The notes under the pieces: model-generated
The model's database searches: none
Seen by the model: the letters and a program-made list of their open reading frames with translations, nothing else
What the model was told of the DNA's origin: nothing
Program-made: the position numbers and the translations under genes
Assembly: GCA_002367635.1 (NCBI GenBank)
Contig: DFDI01000047.1
Location: 21,595 to 38,795, forward strand
DNA from: Betaproteobacteria bacterium UBA3031
GTDB lineage: Bacteria; Pseudomonadota; Gammaproteobacteria; Burkholderiales; Eutrophovitaceae
DNA: 17,201 nucleotides
Reading direction: 5' to 3'
Shown here: positions 1 to 7,030 of the stretch, one piece after another
Layout of the letters: each line of letters begins with the position of its first letter
Position numbering within the stretch: position 1 is the first letter of the stretch

Positions 1-103
1 TCCAGCCACGACTGTGCTCTAAAAATCACCCAGCAGCGCGACTATACTTTTTATATGAACAATTATAATACGTCACCGAGCTAAATCCTTCTCCTAAGGT
101 TTC

Positions 104-134
104 TCTGCCTGGGCAGAATGGCACCCTATATAAT
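104..134 (+). promoter_or_regulatory. Possible promoter with palindromic operator ahead of the MBL gene
   Basis: A consensus -10 hexamer TATAAT lies at 129-134, and a small inverted repeat (TCTGCC-TG-GGCAGA, 104-117) covers the place where its -35 element would fall. No good TTGACA-like -35 is visible, which would fit an activator- or repressor-dependent promoter. A second TATAAT at 64-69 also lacks a clear -35. Transcription from the nearer site would give a leader of about 50 nt before the first gene. This is sequence inspection only. Confidence 0.3.
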
Positions 135-191
135 TAGCGCTATCAAAACACGTTGCAACAAGCTGGCTCTTAAAACACCTATGACTTTCAA

Positions 192-1250
192 ATGCCTCTG
201 AAAAAAATTTCTCAATCGTCATCTTCTCCGCTCAAGTTTCCGTTTGCAGCAATCCCTAAATCAGGCGCGCATCACCAAGTAGCCAATGGAATTCACTGGT
301 GTCGACACGATCTACCCTTCGCTCTAGACCACATCAATACGTGGCTACTCCAAGACCACGATAAGTGGGTTATTGTAGACACAGGGGTTTCCGATGACCG
401 CAGCCAGGACGGCTGGAGGAACATCTTGGATGGCGAGCTAAGTGGTTCTGAAATCTCAAAAATTATCGTGACCCACTACCATCCGGACCACATAGGGAAT
501 GCGGACTGGCTGAGTAAACGCTCGCTTGCATCGGTGTGGATGAGTTCCTCAGAGTTCTTAACAGCACATGCAGTTTTTGACAAAGCTGCCACCCACAGCG
601 CACAGGCAACTGGGGCATTATTCCGACAACACGGGCTACCGGACGATGAAGTTGACTCCGTCTCAGCAAAAGGCGACCATTACAAACCGTTAGTTCGCTC
701 GCTACCAACTTCTTTCCTCAGAATCACAAATGGAGAGACATTAGACGTTGGCGAAAGCTCGTGGCAAATCATTGTCGGAAGTGGGCACTCTCCTGAACAC
801 CTTTCTCTTTTCTGCGAAACGGAACAAGTACTTATCTCTGGAGACATGTTGCTGCCAAAGATATCGACGAATGTGGCCGTGTGGCCTTATAGCTCAGAGA
901 GTAATCCGTTAAAGGAGTTTTTAACGTCCATTGATCTCTTTCAAGACCTACCCGTCGACACGCTCGTTCTCCCCTCACATGGCCTGCCATTTATAGGGAT
1001 GCACTCTAGAATCCACGAACTTAAAATGCATCATGAAGAACGCCTTAATAAGCTACTCTCTGTTTGTGATGAGCCAAAAAATGCGTTCCAGGTTTTGCCT
1101 TTGCTGTTCGAAAGGACACTCGACACCTATCAGACATTTTTTGCTATGGGGGAGGCAATTGCACACCTTAATTTTCTTTGGTGGGAGGGAGAGCTCACCC
1201 GCCAACAAAGTGAAACAGAAGGCGGCGTTGTACACTTCATAAAAAATTAA
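192..1250 (+). CDS. MBL-fold metallo-hydrolase (LACTB2/glyoxalase II-like)
   Basis: A 352-residue metallo-beta-lactamase-fold hydrolase that probably acts on a thioester, lactone or similar ester in the cytoplasm. No signal peptide is visible. The full metal-site set is present: THYHPDH with H95, H97, D99 and H100, then H199 (GSGHSPEH), D218 (SGDML) and H263 (PSHG). DTG at 63-65 is the usual first-strand motif. The region after about residue 270 is helical and charged, like the C-terminal winged-helix extension of LACTB2-type proteins, so the protein is longer than a bare glyoxalase II. The ATG at 192 is the only plausible upstream start because an in-frame stop lies at 171-173. The Shine-Dalgarno sequence is poor. 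The aldolase gene begins 10 nt downstream, so the two are probably co-transcribed. The fold is certain but the substrate is unknown. Confidence 0.9.
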   Translation: MPLKKISQSSSSPLKFPFAAIPKSGAHHQVANGIHWCRHDLPFALDHINTWLLQDHDKWVIVDTGVSDDRSQDGWRNILDGELSGSEISKIIVTHYHPDHIGNADWLSKRSLASVWMSSSEFLTAHAVFDKAATHSAQATGALFRQHGLPDDEVDSVSAKGDHYKPLVRSLPTSFLRITNGETLDVGESSWQIIVGSGHSPEHLSLFCETEQVLISGDMLLPKISTNVAVWPYSSESNPLKEFLTSIDLFQDLPVDTLVLPSHGLPFIGMHSRIHELKMHHEERLNKLLSVCDEPKNAFQVLPLLFERTLDTYQTFFAMGEAIAHLNFLWWEGELTRQQSETEGGVVHFIKN

Positions 1251-1260
1251 TAGGCAACTA

Positions 1261-1920
1261 ATGACCTCAGAACTGAATATCCGTCGCCAAATTATCGAAA
1301 GCTCGATTGCAATGAACGCGTTAGGCATTAATCGCGGCACATCAGGCAATGTTAGTGCTCGTCATGATCGAGGGTGTCTAATAACGCCGTCAGGATTGCG
1401 CTATGAAATAACCAAGCCTAAGGATATCGTCTACATCGATGATTTGGCTAATGCACATGGGAAATATGCGCCGTCTTCCGAATGGCGATTCCATCACGAT
1501 ATTTATCGAAATCGTTCTGACGTCGGCGCCATCGTGCACACGCACTCCAGCTTCGCGACATCCCTTTCTTGCCTTAGGATGACCATTCCAGCGTTCCATT
1601 ACATGGTCGCAGTATGTGGTGGCAACAACATTCGATGCGCACCGTACACAACGTTCGGAACACAAAAACTTTCCGATTATGCTCTTTCCGCCCTTAAAGA
1701 TCGTAAAGCCTGTCTACTCGCGAACCATGGAATGATCTGTGTTGGCGCAACGGTCGAGGGCGCACTTAATCTGGCCGTCGAAGTCGAGGCGCTATGCGAA
1801 CAATACTGGAGGGCGTTGCAAGTTGGAAAACCAAAAATTTTATCCAAAATTGAAATGCAAACCGTACTGAAAAAATTCCAAACCTACGGACAGGCGAAAA
1901 AAGCCAGTAACAGCCGATGA
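1261..1920 (+). CDS. Class II aldolase/adducin family protein, FucA-like
   Basis: A 219-residue zinc-dependent class II aldolase that strongly resembles L-fuculose-1-phosphate aldolase, which splits a ketose 1-phosphate into dihydroxyacetone phosphate and an aldehyde. The phosphate-binding TSGNVS motif (27-32) is present. So is SSEWRFH with catalytic E74, and the zinc ligands H93 and H95 (VHTHS) and H156 (ANHGM). The stretch HYMVAVCGGNNIRCAPY and TFGT also match FucA as I remember it, as does the C-terminal VLKKFQTYG. Length fits the family at about 215 residues. No fucose kinase or isomerase is nearby, so a fucose role is not supported by context. Salvage of 5-deoxypentose phosphates or another sugar phosphate is equally possible. 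It follows the MBL gene by 10 nt with a weak AGG ribosome site. The family call is firm and the substrate open. Confidence 0.88.
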   Translation: MTSELNIRRQIIESSIAMNALGINRGTSGNVSARHDRGCLITPSGLRYEITKPKDIVYIDDLANAHGKYAPSSEWRFHHDIYRNRSDVGAIVHTHSSFATSLSCLRMTIPAFHYMVAVCGGNNIRCAPYTTFGTQKLSDYALSALKDRKACLLANHGMICVGATVEGALNLAVEVEALCEQYWRALQVGKPKILSKIEMQTVLKKFQTYGQAKKASNSR

Positions 1921-2007
1921 AATAAAAGGCAAGTAGCACTCAAAAGAACCACACAGATCAATAATGTGCCTAAGAAACGCCAAAGATTAGCGAATCAGCA
2001 ATCGATT

Positions 2008-2031
2008 TAATCAATTAATGATTATTTTTTT
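2008..2031 (+). promoter_or_regulatory. AT-rich inverted repeat followed by a T-run (operator or weak terminator)
   Basis: A perfect 6-bp inverted repeat, TAATCA-ATTAA-TGATTA (2008-2024), is followed at once by seven T residues (2025-2031). It lies 87 nt after the aldolase stop and 81 nt before the peroxiredoxin start. As RNA it could be a weak terminator for the upstream pair, although its stem is almost all A-U. As DNA the dyad has the T-N11-A spacing typical of LysR-family sites such as OxyR targets, which would suit a peroxiredoxin gene. The two readings cannot be separated by eye. The rest of 1921-2112 shows no gene or convincing -10/-35 pair. Confidence 0.35.
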
Positions 2032-2112
2032 ATTTGTTGGATCGATCATGCGCAGGCCCGCACAATACGCCTCTAGAAATCTTTAATTACCCTAAAAAAT
2101 AGAGAGGCACCA

Positions 2113-2847
2113 ATGACACTTAAAACCTTTGAGGGAAACAAAGTCCCTTTGGTTAATTTTAAAATACGCGAGAATGACGACTGGAAAACACTTACGACTC
2201 AAGAACTCTTCGAAAATAAAACCGTAGTCGCCTTTTCCCTTCCCGGAGCATTCACGCCAACCTGCTCATCGACACACCTGCCTCGCTACAACGAACTCGC
2301 TCCATCTTTTTTTCAAAATGGAGTCGACGAAATTATCTGCCTATCAGTTAACGATGCCTTCGTAATGAATGAGTGGGCAAAAAATCAAGAATCTCAGAAT
2401 ATTCGCCTATTGCCCGACGGCAACGGTGAATTCACCGAAAAACTCGGCATGCTTGTCGATAAAAGCGAGCTCGGATTCGGCAAACGCTCATGGAGATACT
2501 CCATGCTCGTTAAAAATGGCGTAGTAGAAAAAGCATTCATCGAGCCGGACCAACCCGGCGACCCATTTGAGGTGTCCGATGCAGACACTATGCTCAAATA
2601 CATTAACCCAAAAGCCGGGAAGCCCGATCAAGTCGCCATCTTTACGAGGGAAGGCTGCTCCTTCTGCGCAAAGGCAAAAGAAGCATTAACGAAAGCCGGC
2701 CTTGATTATGTTGAGGTGCCACTTTCACACCAAACCCGAAGTCGCATTATTGGGGCTGTTACCGGCAAGCAAACCGTGCCACAAATCTTCATTAACGGGA
2801 ATTATATTGGGGGTAGCGAAGCGCTATATAACTATCTAAGCAACTAA
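2113..2847 (+). CDS. Hybrid peroxiredoxin-glutaredoxin (Prx5/Grx fusion)
   Basis: A 244-residue cytosolic peroxidase that reduces hydrogen peroxide and alkyl hydroperoxides, using its own glutaredoxin domain and glutathione as reductant. The N-terminal Prx5-type domain (about 1-165) carries PGAFTPTCSSTH with peroxidatic C51 and the supporting R128. The C-terminal glutaredoxin domain (about 172-244) carries CSFC (C182, C185), the TVPQIFING cis-proline loop (221-229) and the GG glutathione-binding turn (233-234). Length and order match the Haemophilus influenzae-type PGdx fusion of about 241 residues. The start is set by a good AGAGAGG ribosome site at 2101-2107, 5 nt before the ATG. The gene stands alone on its strand. 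Its stop overlaps that of the convergent ThDP gene, and a possible short terminator follows. Regulation by OxyR is expected for the family but not shown here. Confidence 0.95.
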   Translation: MTLKTFEGNKVPLVNFKIRENDDWKTLTTQELFENKTVVAFSLPGAFTPTCSSTHLPRYNELAPSFFQNGVDEIICLSVNDAFVMNEWAKNQESQNIRLLPDGNGEFTEKLGMLVDKSELGFGKRSWRYSMLVKNGVVEKAFIEPDQPGDPFEVSDADTMLKYINPKAGKPDQVAIFTREGCSFCAKAKEALTKAGLDYVEVPLSHQTRSRIIGAVTGKQTVPQIFINGNYIGGSEALYNYLSN

Positions 2848-4565
2848 TCCTGACGCCAGGCTTTTTCCGCATCATCCCATGCGGCAAGAGCCTGCAAATC
2901 AGGCACCCAAGCCAAGCCAGTTTTTGCATCAGAGGACTTTGCCTCAGGAGACACCAAAACATCCAATAGCGCGGGCCTATTTTGCATCGCTCGTTTAATC
3001 GCGCCCTCTAGGTCGTCTGCCGACGTCACTCTTTCCGCGTACATCCCAAAAGCCTGCGCCATCTGCGCATAATTTGAAACCTGCAGCTTAGTCCCTACAA
3101 CCTTGCCGTGCGTATCAGTTTGATCATGAACCTCGATTTGCCATGCTCCGTTATTAGCCACAACAATAAGCACGGGCGCCTTGTGGCGTACGGCCGTATC
3201 AATCTCCATAGCATTGAACCCAAACGCCCCATCACCAGTCGCCACCACAACATCTTTACCAGGACAAGCGAGGCTGGCGGCAATGCCAAATGCAGTTCCA
3301 ATTCCAATACACCCGAGCGAACCAGGGTCAAGATACGTATTCGCATTCAAGCCCACACGCGCAAAAGCAAGAAAATCACCGCCATCTGCAACAACAACCG
3401 AATCTTTGCTCATTTGCTTTTGCAGCTCAGCAAGCACTCTATTAGGATGAATACGCCCCTGATCGTCGGATGGCGCGGTCGACATCGACTCAGCCAATCG
3501 TTGCGCTCGCTCCTCGTGCTTTAAACGAAGTGACTTTGCCCACTCTCTATCCACGGAAGAAATTCGCGTCCCCACGCACTGGTTAATGGCGTCCAAAGTT
3601 TTAGCAGGATTTGCATGAATCTCCACATCCCCACGCCTGTTGTCACGCACCTCGGTCGGCACTTCTCCTATTCGAACGAACTTAGCCGAACCAAAAACAG
3701 CCGGAGATCCATAAGCAAGTTGGAAATCCAGGCGCCGACCCAAAGTCACAACAACATCGGCATCACCCATGACTTTGCCCCGCATTGCCGCAACAACGGA
3801 TGGGTGGCCATCTGGCACCAAACCCTTACTCTCACCGGTATCAAGATATACCGCACCAAGCTTATCTAAAAATTCACATAGCTCTTTTTGGGCACCACGA
3901 GCTCCTCGTCCAGAAATTACTAACGGTTTTTTAGCACTCCATAAAATTCTCACCGCCTCTGCGACATCATCCGCATGGGGAAGCAAAGGCCGAATAATCT
4001 TGGGTCTGAAGTGCTCCAACATCTGAATGGCTCTAGGCACCTCTTCTCGAAGAACATCCGTTGGAAAATCTAGATACACCGGCCCAGGCTCCCCTCCAGC
4101 CCCCATGGCTCGAGAAACCGCCTCGTCGAGCTCTTGTAATACCAAACTAGATTGCCGAACCGTTCGCGCATAACGAGTGATCGACTTAAGAAGATCCGTG
4201 TGCACGATATCTTGCAGTGCGCCACGGTTTTCTTGTGCCCTAGGTGGAAGTCCCGACAGAACAAGAATAGATGCCCGAGCAACATGCGCATTAGCAATTC
4301 CAGTCATAGCATTAGTCACCCCTGGCCCTGCCGTGACTAATGCGACACCAAGCTTGCCCGTTAACTCGCTGTGAGCATGAGCCATATAAATTGCAGCTCG
4401 CTCATCACGCACATCTATAATCTGTATTCCCTCCGCATCAGCACGCATCCAAATAGGCATGATGTGTCCGCCACATAAGGAAAAAATTCGATCAACCCCT
4501 TGAGCTTTTAAAAATCGGGCAATCACGCCAGCACTCATGTTTTCGTTCAATGGCATCAATGACAT
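2844..4565 (-). CDS. ThDP-dependent enzyme, acetolactate synthase/2-hydroxyacyl-CoA lyase-like
   Basis: A 573-residue member of the acetolactate synthase/oxalyl-CoA decarboxylase/2-hydroxyacyl-CoA lyase superfamily. The pyrimidine domain (about 8-175) has the cofactor-activating glutamate E55 (VRDERAA) and TAGPGVTNAMTGI. A central domain follows (about 195-330). The pyrophosphate domain (about 375-540) has the Mg-ThDP signature GDG at 444-446 through NN at 471-472. The central domain reads LGRRLDFQLAYG where true acetolactate synthases have GARFDDRVTG, so I doubt it is a biosynthetic AHAS. A C-terminal extension rich in W, D and A (about 541-573) lies beyond the catalytic domain and could act as a substrate-covering lid. 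It is encoded 25 nt after an acyl-CoA ligase, so a CoA-thioester substrate is likely: oxalyl-CoA, or a 2-hydroxyacyl-CoA split to formyl-CoA plus aldehyde or ketone. That specific reaction is inference. The ATG at 4565 has a weak ribosome site, and M4 is an alternative start. Confidence 0.88.
   Translation of the reverse strand: MSLMPLNENMSAGVIARFLKAQGVDRIFSLCGGHIMPIWMRADAEGIQIIDVRDERAAIYMAHAHSELTGKLGVALVTAGPGVTNAMTGIANAHVARASILVLSGLPPRAQENRGALQDIVHTDLLKSITRYARTVRQSSLVLQELDEAVSRAMGAGGEPGPVYLDFPTDVLREEVPRAIQMLEHFRPKIIRPLLPHADDVAEAVRILWSAKKPLVISGRGARGAQKELCEFLDKLGAVYLDTGESKGLVPDGHPSVVAAMRGKVMGDADVVVTLGRRLDFQLAYGSPAVFGSAKFVRIGEVPTEVRDNRRGDVEIHANPAKTLDAINQCVGTRISSVDREWAKSLRLKHEERAQRLAESMSTAPSDDQGRIHPNRVLAELQKQMSKDSVVVADGGDFLAFARVGLNANTYLDPGSLGCIGIGTAFGIAASLACPGKDVVVATGDGAFGFNAMEIDTAVRHKAPVLIVVANNGAWQIEVHDQTDTHGKVVGTKLQVSNYAQMAQAFGMYAERVTSADDLEGAIKRAMQNRPALLDVLVSPEAKSSDAKTGLAWVPDLQALAAWDDAEKAWRQD
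2849..2866 (+). terminator. Possible short terminator for the peroxiredoxin gene, inside the convergent CDS
   Basis: Directly after the peroxiredoxin stop, a 4-bp stem CCTG/CAGG (2849-2852 and 2857-2860) with a 4-nt loop is followed by C and five T residues (2862-2866). It lies within the last codons of the minus-strand ThDP gene. The stem is short, so it may be weak or chance. Confidence 0.3.
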
Positions 4566-4590
4566 GTTTTTTCCAAAAATTTAGTGGGTT

Positions 4591-6240
4591 CTAAGCGGTT
4601 TGCATTTTTTGTTTTTTACGCGACCTCAAATCAATGGATCCATCCTGCTGTCGCGGATCTATTCCAGGCGGAAAAATATGAATCTTTTGAACTTTTGCTG
4701 AAGTCCCTAAAGGGAGAGTATCCATAAATAATACCCATCCTGGCGCCTTGAAGTAAGCGATACGCTCATAACACCAATCGAACAATTCATTCGCAAACTT
4801 AGCTTGTCCCTCCGCACCATTAACGTCTTCGGGAAACTTTGCTACTACGCAGGCCATAACTTCTTCTTCGCGAACCTCATCGGGGGCCGCGATGACAGCC
4901 ACCTGCTTGACACGCTCATGAGCGGTCAAACACGCCTCCACCTCGGCGGCGGCGATATTCTCCCCTGACCGGCGGATGATATTTTTCTTACGATCTAAAA
5001 AATAAAAGAAGCCCTCTTCATCCTGGATAACCGCGTCACCCGTATGGAACCAACCATTCTTCCAAGCTTCCTCAGTTGCCTCTTCATTTTTCAAATAACC
5101 AGAGAAAAATCCTTGACGCGGCTCAGCGCCATTACTTCGAATCACCAGCTCGCCCGGATTACCAGGAGATAATTCATTATCGTTTTCATCAAAGACTCGC
5201 GCCTCAACCCATTGACTCTCTTTTCCAAACGAGCGTGTTTGAATTTTGCGAGGCTCAAAGTTATCCGTAATAATTCTTCCAGTTTCAGACATAGCCCACA
5301 TTTCAACAACGGGAAATCCGAAACGCTTTTCAAAAACCTCATGATGGCTCGGCTCGATACCTGCGCAAAGCGCAAAGCGCACTTGATGTTGCCGCTCTTC
5401 GGGCTCCTCAGGCAACTTCAGCAAAATGTTAGGAATAATTCCCTGGAACTGAACAGCCGTTGCTTTTGTAGCAACGAGATCTTTCCACCAAGTGCTTGCA
5501 TGGAATCTGTCAGGGAAAATTACGCAACCGCCACTCATTAACATTGCGGGCGTTGAAATCGACAAGCAATTGGCGTGATGCAAAGGCAAAGGGTTGTACA
5601 ACCGCTCCCCCTCTTCTCGGAAACCAAGTCGACCCCCGGCATAAAAATAACTTTCACCAAAAGTGTGAAAGTATTCATTTGTAAGGATACAGCCCTTCGG
5701 CCTTCCAGTTGTCCCTGATGTATACAGAAGCGCCGCCTCCGTGTCAGCATCCGGCTCATCATGACGCGGCGCGGCAGGCATTAGCGGCAATTCATCAGGA
5801 AATGAATCAAACGATACAACTTCCAGATTGGTGCTGATCGAGTTCGCTATAGACACCAGCTCTGCCAAACGGGCATCAACACACACAGCTAAAGTCGCTT
5901 CAGAGTGCTCAATTACATACTTAATTTCTTCAATACGATAGTCAGGGTTGATCGGGACGATACCGGCACCAAGCGCGTTGAGCGCGTAATAATGAAAGAA
6001 AAACTCCGGCCTTTGCTCAAACAAAATCGCAACGCGATGACCATGCCCTACCCCAGCTTTCGCATAAACATTTTTTTTAGCTTCTACCCCTTCTAAAACC
6101 TGTCCCCATGTGATTTCCCAACCGTCAGGGTGGTAGCTCCTCCCCTTCATTGGCGGAACGCAATAAGCAGCCCTATCTGGGTAAGAGGCAACAGTGTCAC
6201 ACAGGGTGTGGTACAAGGTTTTATAATCTGAAATATTCAT
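4591..6240 (-). CDS. AMP-forming acyl-CoA ligase (CaiC-like, ANL superfamily)
   Basis: A 549-residue ATP-dependent acyl-CoA synthetase that activates a carboxylic acid through an acyl-adenylate and transfers it to CoA. The phosphate-binding loop YTSGTTGRPKG lies at 173-183 and the adenine-region motif MWAMSETGR at 314-322. WFHTGD (397-402) and the hinge DRKKNIIRRSGENI (416-429) follow. The C-terminal domain ends with a catalytic lysine K516 in SAKVQK, the counterpart of the usual TGKIQK. It resembles crotonobetaine/carnitine-CoA ligases, but no CaiB, CaiA or carnitine transporter is present, so carnitine is unlikely. The tail is lysine/arginine rich. It is the middle gene of an operon: 39 nt after the GntR/FCD regulator and 25 nt before the ThDP enzyme, which probably uses its CoA-ester product. 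Length is normal for the family. The acid it activates is unknown; 2-hydroxy acids and oxalate are the candidates suggested by context. Confidence 0.92.
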   Translation of the reverse strand: MNISDYKTLYHTLCDTVASYPDRAAYCVPPMKGRSYHPDGWEITWGQVLEGVEAKKNVYAKAGVGHGHRVAILFEQRPEFFFHYYALNALGAGIVPINPDYRIEEIKYVIEHSEATLAVCVDARLAELVSIANSISTNLEVVSFDSFPDELPLMPAAPRHDEPDADTEAALLYTSGTTGRPKGCILTNEYFHTFGESYFYAGGRLGFREEGERLYNPLPLHHANCLSISTPAMLMSGGCVIFPDRFHASTWWKDLVATKATAVQFQGIIPNILLKLPEEPEERQHQVRFALCAGIEPSHHEVFEKRFGFPVVEMWAMSETGRIITDNFEPRKIQTRSFGKESQWVEARVFDENDNELSPGNPGELVIRSNGAEPRQGFFSGYLKNEEATEEAWKNGWFHTGDAVIQDEEGFFYFLDRKKNIIRRSGENIAAAEVEACLTAHERVKQVAVIAAPDEVREEEVMACVVAKFPEDVNGAEGQAKFANELFDWCYERIAYFKAPGWVLFMDTLPLGTSAKVQKIHIFPPGIDPRQQDGSIDLRSRKKQKMQTA

Positions 6241-6279
6241 AACTTTTCTAACATTCTTCTAAAGACACAGAACTTGAGG

Positions 6280-6942
6280 CTAAGCTTTCAGCTTTTGCTC
6301 CAGCGCAATTAGCGCCTGAACGATGTGGTCGCCAGCTAATCTCTCTGCCTCACCAACATTGCCATCGATCACCGCTCCAAGTATGTCCGCGTGCTGGTCC
6401 CAAATCGCGATTGGGGGCTCGCCCTTAAGAAGCACTTGCCCCATAACACGCCGCAAAAAATTCCAATGAGGCCGACTGATTTCAGCTATCAATGGATTGC
6501 CTGCAAGTCCATAAATAAAAAAATGGAAATTAACATCTGCAACAATCAGCTCAGCAATTGAGCCACTGCTGAGCGCACGACGACCAGCCTCTAGGTACTC
6601 TTCCCCGTCTTCTGAGGCTAATTTCGCGCCTCTCTCCGCTGCTTTCGCAGTAGCTAACTTGTCAATCACGGCGCGCACCTCATACAAATTCCTCACAAAA
6701 TCGAATTCTAAAGGTGCTACAACCAAACCACGACCAGGCGCGTCACGCACCAAACCATCACTACGAAGTAACAACAGCGCTTGCTGAACCGGCTGCCGCG
6801 AAACCCCTAATGACTCTGCTATTTCCTCTTGCTTGAGTCGATTATTCTCATCAAATTTTCCCTCGGATATATCAGAAAGAATCGCCTCATAGACCTGATC
6901 GACCAGCGTAGGGGTTGGCTTCAATTTATTCATATGCGGCAC
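6280..6942 (-). CDS. GntR family transcriptional regulator, FCD (FadR C-terminal) subfamily
   Basis: A 220-residue DNA-binding regulator. The N-terminal winged helix-turn-helix (about 12-78) contains QEEIAESLGVSRQPVQQALLLLRSDG-type sequence followed by the wing GRGLVVAP. The helical FCD domain (about 80-215) keeps the metal/ligand-binding residues D136 and H140 (DVNFH), H184 (WDQHADIL) and H206 (GDHIVQAL). This family usually represses a neighbouring catabolic operon and is released by a small carboxylate. It is the first gene of the operon and probably controls the ligase and ThDP genes as well as itself. The start at 6942 is GTG, preceded by AGGA 4 nt upstream. An ATG at 6933 (residue 4) is possible but sits 13 nt from that site. 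A perfect inverted repeat at 6978-7006, 35 nt upstream, is a good operator candidate. Confidence 0.93.
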   Translation of the reverse strand: MPHMNKLKPTPTLVDQVYEAILSDISEGKFDENNRLKQEEIAESLGVSRQPVQQALLLLRSDGLVRDAPGRGLVVAPLEFDFVRNLYEVRAVIDKLATAKAAERGAKLASEDGEEYLEAGRRALSSGSIAELIVADVNFHFFIYGLAGNPLIAEISRPHWNFLRRVMGQVLLKGEPPIAIWDQHADILGAVIDGNVGEAERLAGDHIVQALIALEQKLKA

Positions 6943-6977
6943 AGTTTCCTGGGTAGGTACGACACGAGGCAGATCAT

Positions 6978-7006
6978 AGCACTTTGAATTCTGTATTCAA
7001 AGTGCT
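6978..7006. promoter_or_regulatory. Perfect 12-bp inverted repeat, candidate GntR/FCD operator
   Basis: The arms AGCACTTTGAAT (6978-6989) and ATTCAAAGTGCT (6995-7006) are exact reverse complements around a 5-nt spacer. The repeat lies in the 88-nt gap between the BtuF-like stop and the gntR start, in the right place for autoregulation of the gntR-ligase-ThDP operon. It could instead fold as an RNA hairpin at the end of the lrp-btuF-like transcript, but in that direction no T-run follows. An operator is therefore the better reading. Confidence 0.65.
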
Positions 7007-7030
7007 CGGCACTCTCTTTTCCCGTTGCGG

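Noticed and set aside
1921..2112. tRNA or small RNA gene in the longest plus-strand gap
   Set aside because: No cloverleaf, no TTCRANY-type arm and no strong GC hairpin; the only structure is the AT dyad already listed.
3108..3524. A 138-residue plus-strand open frame opposite the ThDP gene
   Set aside because: It lies wholly antisense to a gene with clear motifs, has no recognisable domain and its translation looks like a frame shadow.
5212..5541. A 109-residue plus-strand open frame opposite the acyl-CoA ligase
   Set aside because: It is antisense to a well-supported gene and its low-complexity composition fits no family.
4591..6240. Carnitine catabolism (caiC) assignment
   Set aside because: The ligase resembles CaiC, but no caiA, caiB, caiD or caiT partner is present and it is paired with a ThDP enzyme.
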